Source: Mediterranea massiliensis
GTDB lineage: Bacteria; Bacteroidota; Bacteroidia; Bacteroidales; Bacteroidaceae
Reading direction: 5' to 3'
DNA: 64,000 bases
Assembly: GCA_958402075.1 (NCBI GenBank)
Contig: CATXSD010000003.1
Span: forward strand, 1-64,000
The notes under the pieces are model-generated. The model searched no databases. It saw nothing but the letters and a program-made list of their open reading frames with translations, and was not told where the DNA came from. Shown here in pieces: positions 7,759 through 15,294 of this stretch. Both the position numbers and the translations under genes were made by a program. Each line of letters starts with the position of its first letter. Positions within the stretch are counted from its first letter, which is position 1.

Positions 7759-9513
7759 TTATTCTTGTACGGTGGGCTGGCCGTAAACCAGTTCAAATTC
7801 ATCAATGAGAAGTACGCTACTTGTACTACCAGTAAAATAGTCACCGTATTTACTGGAACTGCATACAATGAGTACATAGGTTGGTTTGGTCGTTAAATTC
7901 CTATATACGAGATCAATTGTAAATGGCTCATATTCACTCATGCTTTCTGGTGAAGTGTAAGCGGCATCCAATTCTCCGTATGCAATAATAGACTTATCAT
8001 TAATATCAATAAATTTGTTATCACCTGTACTTACTTCAAATGGACCATCCCAATTTGCTAAAAGCATATAGATTGAACAAATATCGCGGTCCCCTTCTTT
8101 AACAGCTGTAACTTTATCTGTTTTTATCTTATTAATAGTACCTGGATTGTATTTATAATATCCTTTTAGTTGTGAAGGTCTGCCCGTAAAAGGTCTTCCA
8201 AAATCAAGTTTCGCTCCTAAGGGGATTATTGTTGCACTTTTGAAACTACCTGTAAACAAACTTCCAGCAGCAAATTGATTAGCAGCAGTAGTAGATGCCA
8301 GTCTTGCAGCTTTTCCACTTATCACATCCGTTTCTTCTGGCTGGGTCGGATTTACCTCTTTAAGTGTGTTAGCTCCTTTATTTCCACTATCCCAAAATAT
8401 ATCATTATTGCTGATGGCGGCATAATAGGTTTTATCATCTTTATACCAGTTATCGAAATTTAGGTTGGGGATGGAAACTTGTTCTTCTGTAGTAAACTCT
8501 ACCACATTACTGTTACAAATGATTTCATCTTTCTCATAAACAAGTCGGTAGTTATAAGTCGTGACAGGAGAAAGTCCCGTTAAAGTGCCTTTATATATTT
8601 GAGCATCTTCATTATAAGAAGCAGTTGCAGTTGTCCACTCATCTGCTTCGGCAGCTTTATATTCGAAACGCATGGCTGAAGGATCGATCTCTCCTTCAGA
8701 TGATGCAACTTCACCTTCCACATACGCAAAGTTGCTCCACGCGTTGGCCGGCTGTGCTTCCAGTTTGGTGCTGGCTTCCGTTGAGACATCAAATGTAAAG
8801 TTGAAAATGATTTCTTCTCCATTGATGGTGATGGTGGGTTTTTCAATGGAACCGGCATCTGCTACCTTGAAATTCAGAATGTAGTGTTTGCGGGCCTTTA
8901 CACCGGTGATGGAGGTGCTTTGTGAATGTTCTTGTCCTGCTTGGTTGGTGACGTTGACGGTCACGGTCAGGTCGCCCACCGGGAAATAGCCAGGTTTCAG
9001 TTCGCTGCCCATCACAAAGTCCAACGCAGCAACGCCCTCTAAAGCCGACGAAACCGTAGTCGTGGCTGTAGCAAACTTCTGGAAAGACTCATCGTAGTTG
9101 ACGGTTACTTTCACATTGGCCAGCGTACAAGTGATGTTGGCTGTCACTTCCTTTCCTGTTTCTATGGTTATCTGTTGGCTTCCTGCATAGTAGGGAACGT
9201 CGAAACCCGATTCAGAACCGTCAAATCCGTTGGAAGAAGCCTTGACTGTATATTGTCCGGGAGCCAGACGCAGCTGTGTTCCTTTTAGTGTCTCCCAGTC
9301 ATCGGTACTTTCCACTACGTCTCCTTTGCTGTCTACGATCTGTATGGCAATCTGCAAAGGTTTGTAATTTTCGGGTATGGCTTTCGTGTCGACATAAGCA
9401 TTGGTACCCACTTCGATACGCAGGTAGCCGACATTGTTTTCCCAGTCTTCTTGTTGGCAGGATACTGCTGCTAATGTGAAGAGCAGTGTTATTAATAAAT
9501 ATATCTTTTTCAT
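7759..9513 (-). CDS. DUF4493 plus PCMD surface lipoprotein
   Basis: 584 residues combining both modules of the cluster. Lipoprotein signal (LAAVSCQQEDWEN) and head GYLRIEVGTNAYVDTKA. The DUF4493 region runs to about residue 230, with PGQYTVKASSNG, VPYYAGSQQIT and CTLANVKVTVNYDESF. An Ig/FnIII-like module with GLSPVTTYNYRL follows near residue 315, then a PCMD domain (LNFDNWYKDD, FWDSGNKGA, KYGDYFTGS, LLIDEFELVYG). It serves as the link between the DUF4493-only and PCMD-only genes. The DNA of the C-terminal half (about 7900-8700) is AT-rich relative to the first third. 4 bp separate it from the upstream gene. Function unknown; presumed surface-exposed. Confidence 0.83.
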   Translation of the reverse strand: MKKIYLLITLLFTLAAVSCQQEDWENNVGYLRIEVGTNAYVDTKAIPENYKPLQIAIQIVDSKGDVVESTDDWETLKGTQLRLAPGQYTVKASSNGFDGSESGFDVPYYAGSQQITIETGKEVTANITCTLANVKVTVNYDESFQKFATATTTVSSALEGVAALDFVMGSELKPGYFPVGDLTVTVNVTNQAGQEHSQSTSITGVKARKHYILNFKVADAGSIEKPTITINGEEIIFNFTFDVSTEASTKLEAQPANAWSNFAYVEGEVASSEGEIDPSAMRFEYKAAEADEWTTATASYNEDAQIYKGTLTGLSPVTTYNYRLVYEKDEIICNSNVVEFTTEEQVSIPNLNFDNWYKDDKTYYAAISNNDIFWDSGNKGANTLKEVNPTQPEETDVISGKAARLASTTAANQFAAGSLFTGSFKSATIIPLGAKLDFGRPFTGRPSQLKGYYKYNPGTINKIKTDKVTAVKEGDRDICSIYMLLANWDGPFEVSTGDNKFIDINDKSIIAYGELDAAYTSPESMSEYEPFTIDLVYRNLTTKPTYVLIVCSSSKYGDYFTGSTSSVLLIDEFELVYGQPTVQE

Positions 9514-9517
9514 TTTG

Positions 9518-10864
9518 TTATTCAGTAATGGTTACTTTCAAACTTAACGGACCTACTGTTGAGCCGTTGTTATCTTCAACTGTGATGAGAAACTCATGAT
9601 AATCTTTACCATAATTAGGATTATCTGTTTCTTGACCATTCTTTGTGGGACCATAGAGATTCATCATGGCATAAAATTGACCAACTGGGAATGTATAACT
9701 GGTACTGTCCTTCTCTGGCATGGGTAGATTTACTCCCATACCACCTAACATGTCACCTAAAGTAGAACCTATCATTTCCATGTTGTTGAAAGCCATGTCG
9801 TCTGCAATACCTTGGAAACCTTCATTACCTCCTATTATGGTAACTTTCATACTTTTCAGTCCTGCAGGTGTGGATATAACGACATTGGTTGTAGGCCAAT
9901 TTTCTTTAGTTATCGAGTAAATTACACCGGTATCGAAAATATTACCTTCCGTTTCAGCTTCTGAATTTATCTTGCCAATACATGTAACGGTTGGTGTTTC
10001 TTCAGATACAGGTGGTTCAGGAGTAGTATCATCTGGATCATGGGTCGGTATCTCCACCGCTTCGCTGCTGTCCTCAAAAGTGATGTTGGTATTGATAGTA
10101 ATTCCTTCCAAATCGCCAGTAGAGGACGTAACGGTACCCATATTGATTTCCAGTGCATCACCTCCGGTGAATGCATCGCCAACTTCTTCGTAATTGGTTT
10201 CCGCGTCACTCTTGTGGAATGTGCGCGATTCGCTTACTGTGTTACCGGTTGTTGTGGTGGCACGGATATTGACAGTTATGGTTGTTGCATTGTTTTCAAA
10301 GTGCCAATAGATGGGGGTAGGGGTCAGATTCTCCTGTGTGTACGACAAGGCCATCTCACTGCCGTCGTTGATGGTTATGGTCCATTGGCTGAAGGCTTCC
10401 TTGAAGTCTTCGCCGTAGTTCATCTGGATGCGGCTGTTGGCCATGCGGCATACAATGTCGGCCTTGCTTGCAATGTCTTTGCTGACCGTAATGTTGGTAC
10501 TGCCGGCATAGTAGGGGCTGGTCATCTGTTTCTCCAGTGTACCCGGGGTATGCGAGGAGAGGGTATATTGGCCCACCGGTACAGTGATGCTGGCAGGCAT
10601 TTCGGACAATGTCTCGTATTCATGTTTGATGTCGGTTACCCCGTCGCTGGTACCTTGTATTACGACGGGATAGGTATTGGTATCAATTCCACTGACGTCT
10701 GCACGTGTCTGCGACACCGGTTGCTTGACGCTGACTCCCAGTTCTATCGAACCGGTATCTTCTTTGTCGGCCAAACTGCCTGTCAGTTCGTTTTTCAGTT
10801 CGCACGATGCCAGGCTGAGCATGGCGGCCGTGCCTAAGATGAGGATATTATGTAGAGATTTCAT
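9518..10864 (-). CDS. DUF4493-type surface lipoprotein
   Basis: 448 residues. Lipoprotein signal (MLSLASCELKNE), head GSIELGVSVKQPVSQTRAD, then DUF4493 strands: VPVGQYTLSSHTPG, SPYYAGSTNITVS, CRMANSRIQMNYGEDF. The C-terminal 170 residues are a separate beta module with a Pro/Thr/Glu-rich linker (DPDDTTPEPPVSEETP), and their DNA (9520-10000) is AT-rich. The SQTRAD motif after the first strand resembles the Arg-Ala processing site of Bacteroidales fimbrillin precursors; that it is cleaved is inference only. Cotranscribed with both flanking genes (4-bp and 37-bp gaps). Confidence 0.8.
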   Translation of the reverse strand: MKSLHNILILGTAAMLSLASCELKNELTGSLADKEDTGSIELGVSVKQPVSQTRADVSGIDTNTYPVVIQGTSDGVTDIKHEYETLSEMPASITVPVGQYTLSSHTPGTLEKQMTSPYYAGSTNITVSKDIASKADIVCRMANSRIQMNYGEDFKEAFSQWTITINDGSEMALSYTQENLTPTPIYWHFENNATTITVNIRATTTTGNTVSESRTFHKSDAETNYEEVGDAFTGGDALEINMGTVTSSTGDLEGITINTNITFEDSSEAVEIPTHDPDDTTPEPPVSEETPTVTCIGKINSEAETEGNIFDTGVIYSITKENWPTTNVVISTPAGLKSMKVTIIGGNEGFQGIADDMAFNNMEMIGSTLGDMLGGMGVNLPMPEKDSTSYTFPVGQFYAMMNLYGPTKNGQETDNPNYGKDYHEFLITVEDNNGSTVGPLSLKVTITE

Positions 10865-10901
10865 AGAATTTATGTGATTCTTTTTTATCTTGTGAAAACG
10901 A

Positions 10902-11675
10902 TTATACCCAGTCGGCAGGTACTTCGATGTCTATAGTCTCATCATCAGTTGTTTCGTCAACCGTGATTTCAATGCCCAGGCTGCCGTTATCGTCTGCCGG
11001 AGCGATGTTCAGCGTCCACGATTTGTTGGGAGCCAGGGTATAGGTCTTTACTACCGTTGCTGTCTTGTTTTCGTCCAAACGTGTCACTTGAATGGTGGCT
11101 GTTACCGTTTCGCCAGCGTTGTCAACCTTCAAGTACCAGGGATCGGTGTCACCTTTGGCCCATACGGCTGTGGTGCCGGCAGCTTTCAGCGCAGCGGTTT
11201 CATATACAATCGAGTAGTCGCTGAAATATTCGTCCATGTTGGAGGCAAAGGTCGCTTTCACCTTTCCACAAGTGGGCTGGCAGTTTACTGTCACTTCCTG
11301 AACGGGTTCACCGTTAACTTGGAATCGTGTACTGCCTTCTACATAGAAGCTTTCCCGCGAGGCATTGCTTTCAGTGCCGTAAAAAGCCTTGAGGGTGTAT
11401 GAACCGTTGTTCAGGTTGATTTTTTCTTCTTTTTCCGAATAAAGAAATTCCTTTACAGGAGTCCCTTCATCGTTCAGAATCTGTACGGTGTAGTTGTCTA
11501 CATTGCTATAGGTGCTTTCGTTCACAGCTTTGGTAAAGGCTGTGCTGGTGGTAAGGCCCAAGGCAATGCTACCTGTACCTTCCGGGAAGGCGGGCTCGTC
11601 GTTTTGAGAAGCGCAGGAGCCGAGTATCAAGCTGATACTCAGAAAACACGCTGCTAACGTTGATTTCGTATTCAT
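10902..11675 (-). CDS. DUF4493-type surface lipoprotein (first of the run)
   Basis: 257 residues, the promoter-proximal member. Lipoprotein signal (LILGSCASQNDE) with acidic residues just after the cysteine, head GSIALGLTTSTAFTKAV, then the core strands LNNGSYTLKAFYG, FYVEGSTRFQV and NCQPTCGKVKATFASNMDEYF. It ends in an acidic tail (DDETIDIEVPADWV). It is the shortest paralogue, essentially the DUF4493 unit alone. The ATG is at 11673-11675, about 23 nt from the predicted transcription start. Function unknown. Confidence 0.8.
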   Translation of the reverse strand: MNTKSTLAACFLSISLILGSCASQNDEPAFPEGTGSIALGLTTSTAFTKAVNESTYSNVDNYTVQILNDEGTPVKEFLYSEKEEKINLNNGSYTLKAFYGTESNASRESFYVEGSTRFQVNGEPVQEVTVNCQPTCGKVKATFASNMDEYFSDYSIVYETAALKAAGTTAVWAKGDTDPWYLKVDNAGETVTATIQVTRLDENKTATVVKTYTLAPNKSWTLNIAPADDNGSLGIEITVDETTDDETIDIEVPADWV

Positions 11676-11704
11676 ACTCTGTTTTTGCTATATAAAATCC
11701 GCCG

Positions 11705-11736
11705 CAAAGTAACATCTTTTTTCGAAATGCTGCAAG
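11705..11736 (-). promoter_or_regulatory. promoter of the DUF4493/PCMD operon
   Basis: On the minus strand, -33 CTTG (plus 11733-11736), 20-bp spacer and -7 TTACTTTG (11705-11712), one mismatch from TAnnTTTG. The predicted start of transcription is near 11698. Confidence 0.5.
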
Positions 11737-11740
11737 TCCC

Positions 11741-11823
11741 TTTTTTAAGGGAATTCAGTTCCTTTTTTAAGATATTTGGACGTGATTTGAGGAAAAACGC
11801 CCATTTTATGTCTGTTTTTTAAG
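11741..11823. repeat. three copies of TTTTTTAAG upstream of the lipoprotein promoter
   Basis: Identical 9-mers at 11741-11749, 11763-11771 and 11815-11823. The first is inside a small palindrome (CCCTTTTTTAAGGG), and the first two share a longer match, with C/T changes just before the core. They lie just upstream of the lipoprotein operon promoter, so could be UP-like A-tracts or protein sites. Confidence 0.55.
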
Positions 11824-11891
11824 ATTCAGGGCGAAAGGAGGAAGAAGAGAAAGATTGTTTGGAAGAGTATGGCGGCCGGAGGGGCGGCAGG

Positions 11892-12038
11892 CGCGGAGCC
11901 GTAACCATTGAAGGGAACAGCCGTTACCTTTAAAGGGTAACGCCCGTTTCCTTCAATGGTAACGCGCGTTTCCGTGCACAGGAAACGGGCGTTTCCTTGG
12001 GGTGGGAACGGCCGTTTCCATGTACAGGAAACGACCGG
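11892..12038. repeat. periodic palindrome array 1 (core GGWAACGsCCGTTTCC)
   Basis: Six 15-16-bp palindromic units start at 11914, 11936, 11958, 11981, 12004 and 12027, a period of 22-23 bp, with variable 6-8-bp linkers. A degenerate unit in the same phase begins near 11892, and the last unit is truncated. The array begins 10 bp past the stop codon of the 12049-15015 gene. The rest of the 11676-12048 gap holds the lipoprotein promoter and TTTTTTAAG repeats; no gene is visible there. Confidence 0.85.
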
Positions 12039-12048
12039 CAGGAGTGCT

Positions 12049-15015
12049 TTATTCCGGCATCATCACCACTCCCTGCTTCTTCCTGCCGTCCATCTTGACG
12101 GTCATGGGACGGTCGAAGCGGACGTGGCGCAGGTATTCCGTCTCGTGCAGGGCGGGCTGGGCGTTGAGGTAGTCCTGGTTGTAGAGGCCGTCGTTCATGT
12201 AGGCGTTGATGGTGAAGTAGCCTACGCCGAACGACGTCAGGTTCTGGAAGAAGTGAGTGCCCTGGCTGGGGTCCACACGGTAGTTGGTCAGGCCGGCTTC
12301 CACGATGACGCGGGCCGCACTGATGTGGGGCCATTTCACGGGGATGCCCAGCCACGTGTCGCTGCTGCCCCAGCGGCCGGGGCCCACCAGCACGTAGTTG
12401 CGTCCTTCGTCCAGGAACTGCTGGTTGAGCTTCTCGATTTCCCAGGCTATCTTTTGGTTGTTCGAAGCGCTGTAGTGGTCGGTCTTCACGTAGACGACGT
12501 CGTAGAGGTCGTTCATGATGCCTTGTCCCAGCGAATTGTTGGAGCGCAGCAGCAGCCGGTCGTCGGGGATGGCGCTGAGGTCTTCGTCGAGCACGGCGTT
12601 GTTGTCCACGATGGGGCGTATCTGCAGCAGGTAGAAGGTGCCTGTCTTGTCCTTTTCACGGCTCAGGGTGGCGGCAAACTCTATCTCTACGGGGCGGCGC
12701 ATCTCTTCCTGTCCGTACTTCAGGGCCAGCTGCAGGATGCGCGCCAGGGGGAAGACGTCGTGCTGCAGGATGTTGGCAAAGGTGATGACCTTGCGCCCTC
12801 CCGGGTACAGGCCGTCGCGGATAATCTGGTCGTAGGGGTCGTAGGTCGAGGCGATGTAGTTGAGCGCACCGTCCTTCTCGGCTTCCTTGACGGGCAGCTT
12901 CAGCAGGTTGAAGCCGTCGTCGATGGAGAAGTCGTGGCCGGAGTTGCTCAGGTCGAGGGCGTAGAAGCGGGTCTGCGTCTCGCGCAGGGCTATCTCCATC
13001 TCGCTGGTCTGGAGCACTTTGGTGGGGTGGTAGGGCGAGAAGCGGAGCGTCAGGCCGCCGTCCACGATGTACTTGCCCAGTCCGAGGGCCAGGTTGACGA
13101 TGCCTTCCTCGGCCTTCTCGTCGCCCAGGGGGTAGTAGTTGAGCGAACGTGCCACGCCCGACATGCTGGGGTAGAAGCGGGGACCGTACTGGTTGCCCAC
13201 CACTTCCTGAAGGATGACGGCCATCTTTTCCTGGTCGATGACGTTGCTCGTGGCCTGCATGTAGGCCTTGGAGTCGCGGAAGTAGACCGAGGCATAGACG
13301 CCCTTGATGGCGTCGCTCAGCATGCGGAGCATTTCGTACTTGTCGTCCAGGTAGGGAATCATGTACGTGTTGTAGATGCCGGCGAAGGGCTGGTAGTGCG
13401 AGTCTTCGAGCAGCGACGACGAGCGCACGGCGATGGGCGACTTCACCACGTCGAAGAAGGTGAAGAAGTCTTCCACCAGGCGGTCGGGCAGCTTGGCCTT
13501 GAGGAAATAGCGCAGGATGGTGGAGTCGTCCACGTCCGACAGGGCCACCTGGTAGAGGTTGTTGGTCTCCATGAACTCGTCGAACACGTCGGTACAGAGC
13601 ACCACGGTCTTGGGGATGGCTACGCGGGCGTTGTCGAACTCCTCGAACTCGGGATGGCGCTTCACCAGGTTGTCGATGAAGGCCAGACCGCGGCCCTTGC
13701 CTCCCAGCGAGCCTTCGCCGATGCGGGCAAAGTTGGAGTAGCGGTCGAAGCGGTCGCGCTTGAAGACGGCCACCACGCCCTGGTTCTTCATCTTGCGGTA
13801 CTTGACGATGGCTTCGAAGATGATCTGGCGGTGGGCATCCACGTCCTGCAGGGTGTTCCAGGTGATGGGTTTCAGGAATTCGGCGATGGGGAACATGGCG
13901 CGCGAGTAGAGCCAGCGGCTGATGTGGTTGCGGCTGATGTGATAGAGGAACGATTCCGAGGGGACGGCAAACAGGATGTTCTGCAGTTCCTTGAGGTTCT
14001 TCACGCGGGCTATTTCTTCCATCGTTTCGGGGTTGCGGAAGATGAAGTCGCCGAAGCCGAAGTTGTCTGACACGATGCGGCGCAGGTCCACGTCCATTTT
14101 CTTGGAGTTCTTGTCGATGAAGGCGGCCCCGTACTTGTTGGCGTAGGTCATGTTCTCCGTTTCGGACGACTGGATGATGAGCGGTACGAAGGGATCTTCC
14201 TTGCGGATGGCGGCGCAGAGGCGGATGCCGGCCATGCCGTCCTTCTCGCCGCGCTCGGTGCGGGGAAAGCGGACGTCGGTCACCACGCCCAGTATGTTGT
14301 TCTTGTACTTGGTGTAGATGGAGATGGCTTCGTCGTAGGTGCGGGCCAGCACGATTTTGGGACGTCCGCGCATGCGCAGGGTGCGCTGGTGGGCGTTCAG
14401 TGCCTCGGTACTGAATTCCTGGCTCTGCTTCAGCACGAACTTGTAGAGGTTGGGCAGCAGGGACGAGTAGAAGCGGATGCTGTCCTCCACCAGCAGGATG
14501 GCCTGTACGCCCACTTCGTTGACGTCGTGTTCCAGGTTCATCTTGTCCTCGATCAGCTTGATGATGGATACCAGCAGATCCGTGTTGCCCAGCCAGCAGA
14601 ACACGTACTCGAAGGCGCTGAGGTCTTCGTTGGCGATGCGCTTGGTGATGCCGTGGCTGAAGGGGGTGAGGATGACCATCGGAATGTGGGGCCATGCCGC
14701 CTTGATGGTGCGGGCCACGTCGAAGCCTTCGTTGTCGCCCGTGCCCGGCATGCAGATGATGAGGTCGTAGGTCATGTTCTTCAGCTGGGCCAGGGCCTCG
14801 TCGCAGGTGCTCACCTGCGTGAAGCGGGGCGGATAGCGCAGGGACAGCGAGGTGTATTCGTTGAATATCTTCTCGTCGATGCGTCCGTCGTCTTCCAGCA
14901 TGAAGGCGTCGTAGGGGTTGGCTATCAGGAGTACGTTGAAGATACGGCGGGTCATCAGGTTGGCAAATTGCGTATCTTTCAGGTAAAGCAGGTTGAGTTT
15001 CAGTTTGCTGAGCAT
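12049..15015 (-). CDS. tandem receiver-like domains fused to PEP synthase/PPDK N-terminal domain
   Basis: 988 residues, cytoplasmic. Residues about 25-170 form a receiver-like fold (IFNVLLIANPYDAF, YDLIICMPGTGD) without the usual phospho-acceptor context. Residues about 170-370 form a second receiver (AILLVEDSIRFY, GVVTDVRFPR, VPLIIQSSE). A PEP-synthase/pyruvate-phosphate-dikinase nucleotide-binding domain begins near residue 430 (GEGSLGGKGRGLAF, SPIAVRSSSLLEDS) and ends at YLLQIRPIVDN. The last 150 residues are a Bacteroidetes-type tail (VGPGRWGSSDTWLGIPV). I see neither the phospho-histidine swivel domain nor the PEP-binding barrel, so it is probably not a true PEP synthase. A -7-like CAAAATTA (15023-15030) is only 8 bp from this ATG; the ATG at 14955 is an alternative start. 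Confidence 0.8.
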   Translation of the reverse strand: MLSKLKLNLLYLKDTQFANLMTRRIFNVLLIANPYDAFMLEDDGRIDEKIFNEYTSLSLRYPPRFTQVSTCDEALAQLKNMTYDLIICMPGTGDNEGFDVARTIKAAWPHIPMVILTPFSHGITKRIANEDLSAFEYVFCWLGNTDLLVSIIKLIEDKMNLEHDVNEVGVQAILLVEDSIRFYSSLLPNLYKFVLKQSQEFSTEALNAHQRTLRMRGRPKIVLARTYDEAISIYTKYKNNILGVVTDVRFPRTERGEKDGMAGIRLCAAIRKEDPFVPLIIQSSETENMTYANKYGAAFIDKNSKKMDVDLRRIVSDNFGFGDFIFRNPETMEEIARVKNLKELQNILFAVPSESFLYHISRNHISRWLYSRAMFPIAEFLKPITWNTLQDVDAHRQIIFEAIVKYRKMKNQGVVAVFKRDRFDRYSNFARIGEGSLGGKGRGLAFIDNLVKRHPEFEEFDNARVAIPKTVVLCTDVFDEFMETNNLYQVALSDVDDSTILRYFLKAKLPDRLVEDFFTFFDVVKSPIAVRSSSLLEDSHYQPFAGIYNTYMIPYLDDKYEMLRMLSDAIKGVYASVYFRDSKAYMQATSNVIDQEKMAVILQEVVGNQYGPRFYPSMSGVARSLNYYPLGDEKAEEGIVNLALGLGKYIVDGGLTLRFSPYHPTKVLQTSEMEIALRETQTRFYALDLSNSGHDFSIDDGFNLLKLPVKEAEKDGALNYIASTYDPYDQIIRDGLYPGGRKVITFANILQHDVFPLARILQLALKYGQEEMRRPVEIEFAATLSREKDKTGTFYLLQIRPIVDNNAVLDEDLSAIPDDRLLLRSNNSLGQGIMNDLYDVVYVKTDHYSASNNQKIAWEIEKLNQQFLDEGRNYVLVGPGRWGSSDTWLGIPVKWPHISAARVIVEAGLTNYRVDPSQGTHFFQNLTSFGVGYFTINAYMNDGLYNQDYLNAQPALHETEYLRHVRFDRPMTVKMDGRKKQGVVMMPE

Positions 15016-15087
15016 GTTTTTCCAAAATTAGTAAGGCAAAAGTCGTGTTTTTTCTTGGGATATGCAAGTGGGGGTATAAAAAAGAAA

Positions 15088-15238
15088 GAGGCTGTATCAA
15101 AAATGAACAGGTTTTATCGTTGTGTAATATCATCCTGAACGAAGTGAAGGATCTCAATACAAAATAACGGTTATCGAGATTCTTCGCTTTGCTCAGAATG
15201 ACAAAATGTTAGCACTTTTCATTTTTGAAACAGCCCCT
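15088..15238. mobile_element. MITE-like element
   Basis: About 150 bp with 18-bp terminal inverted repeats differing at one base (15090-15107, GGCTGTATCAAAAATGAA; 15218-15235). A nested imperfect inverted repeat of about 25 bp lies inside (15131-15155 and 15176-15200, with cores GAACGAAGTGAAGGATCTC and GAGATTCTTCGCTTTGCTC). There is no coding capacity. It fills most of the gap between the receiver/PPDK gene and the metalloprotease gene. It looks like a non-autonomous, foldback element; target duplications are not clear. Confidence 0.7.
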
Positions 15239-15294
15239 TTTGCGGATGCGACTCTGTCAGGGTACTCCCTCTTGCAGGCAGCCCGGTCTCGGCA

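Noticed and set aside
11892..12038. Periodic array as a CRISPR
   Set aside because: Units are 15-16 bp palindromes with 6-8-bp linkers, too short for repeats and spacers, and no cas gene is present. The same applies to 19645-19764 and 39374-39544.
11956..14070. 704-codon plus-strand reading frame
   Set aside because: It lies entirely antisense to the recognisable receiver/PPDK gene, is rich in Val/His/Gln/Gly as expected of the complement of GC-rich coding DNA, and contains no domain.
12049..15015. True phosphoenolpyruvate synthase
   Set aside because: Only the nucleotide-binding domain is recognisable; the His swivel and PEP barrel expected in a PpsA of about 790 residues are not seen.
12656..15157. 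833-codon minus-strand frame, Arg/His/Pro-rich
   Set aside because: It is out of frame with the real gene at 12049-15015 and has low-complexity composition typical of a shifted frame.
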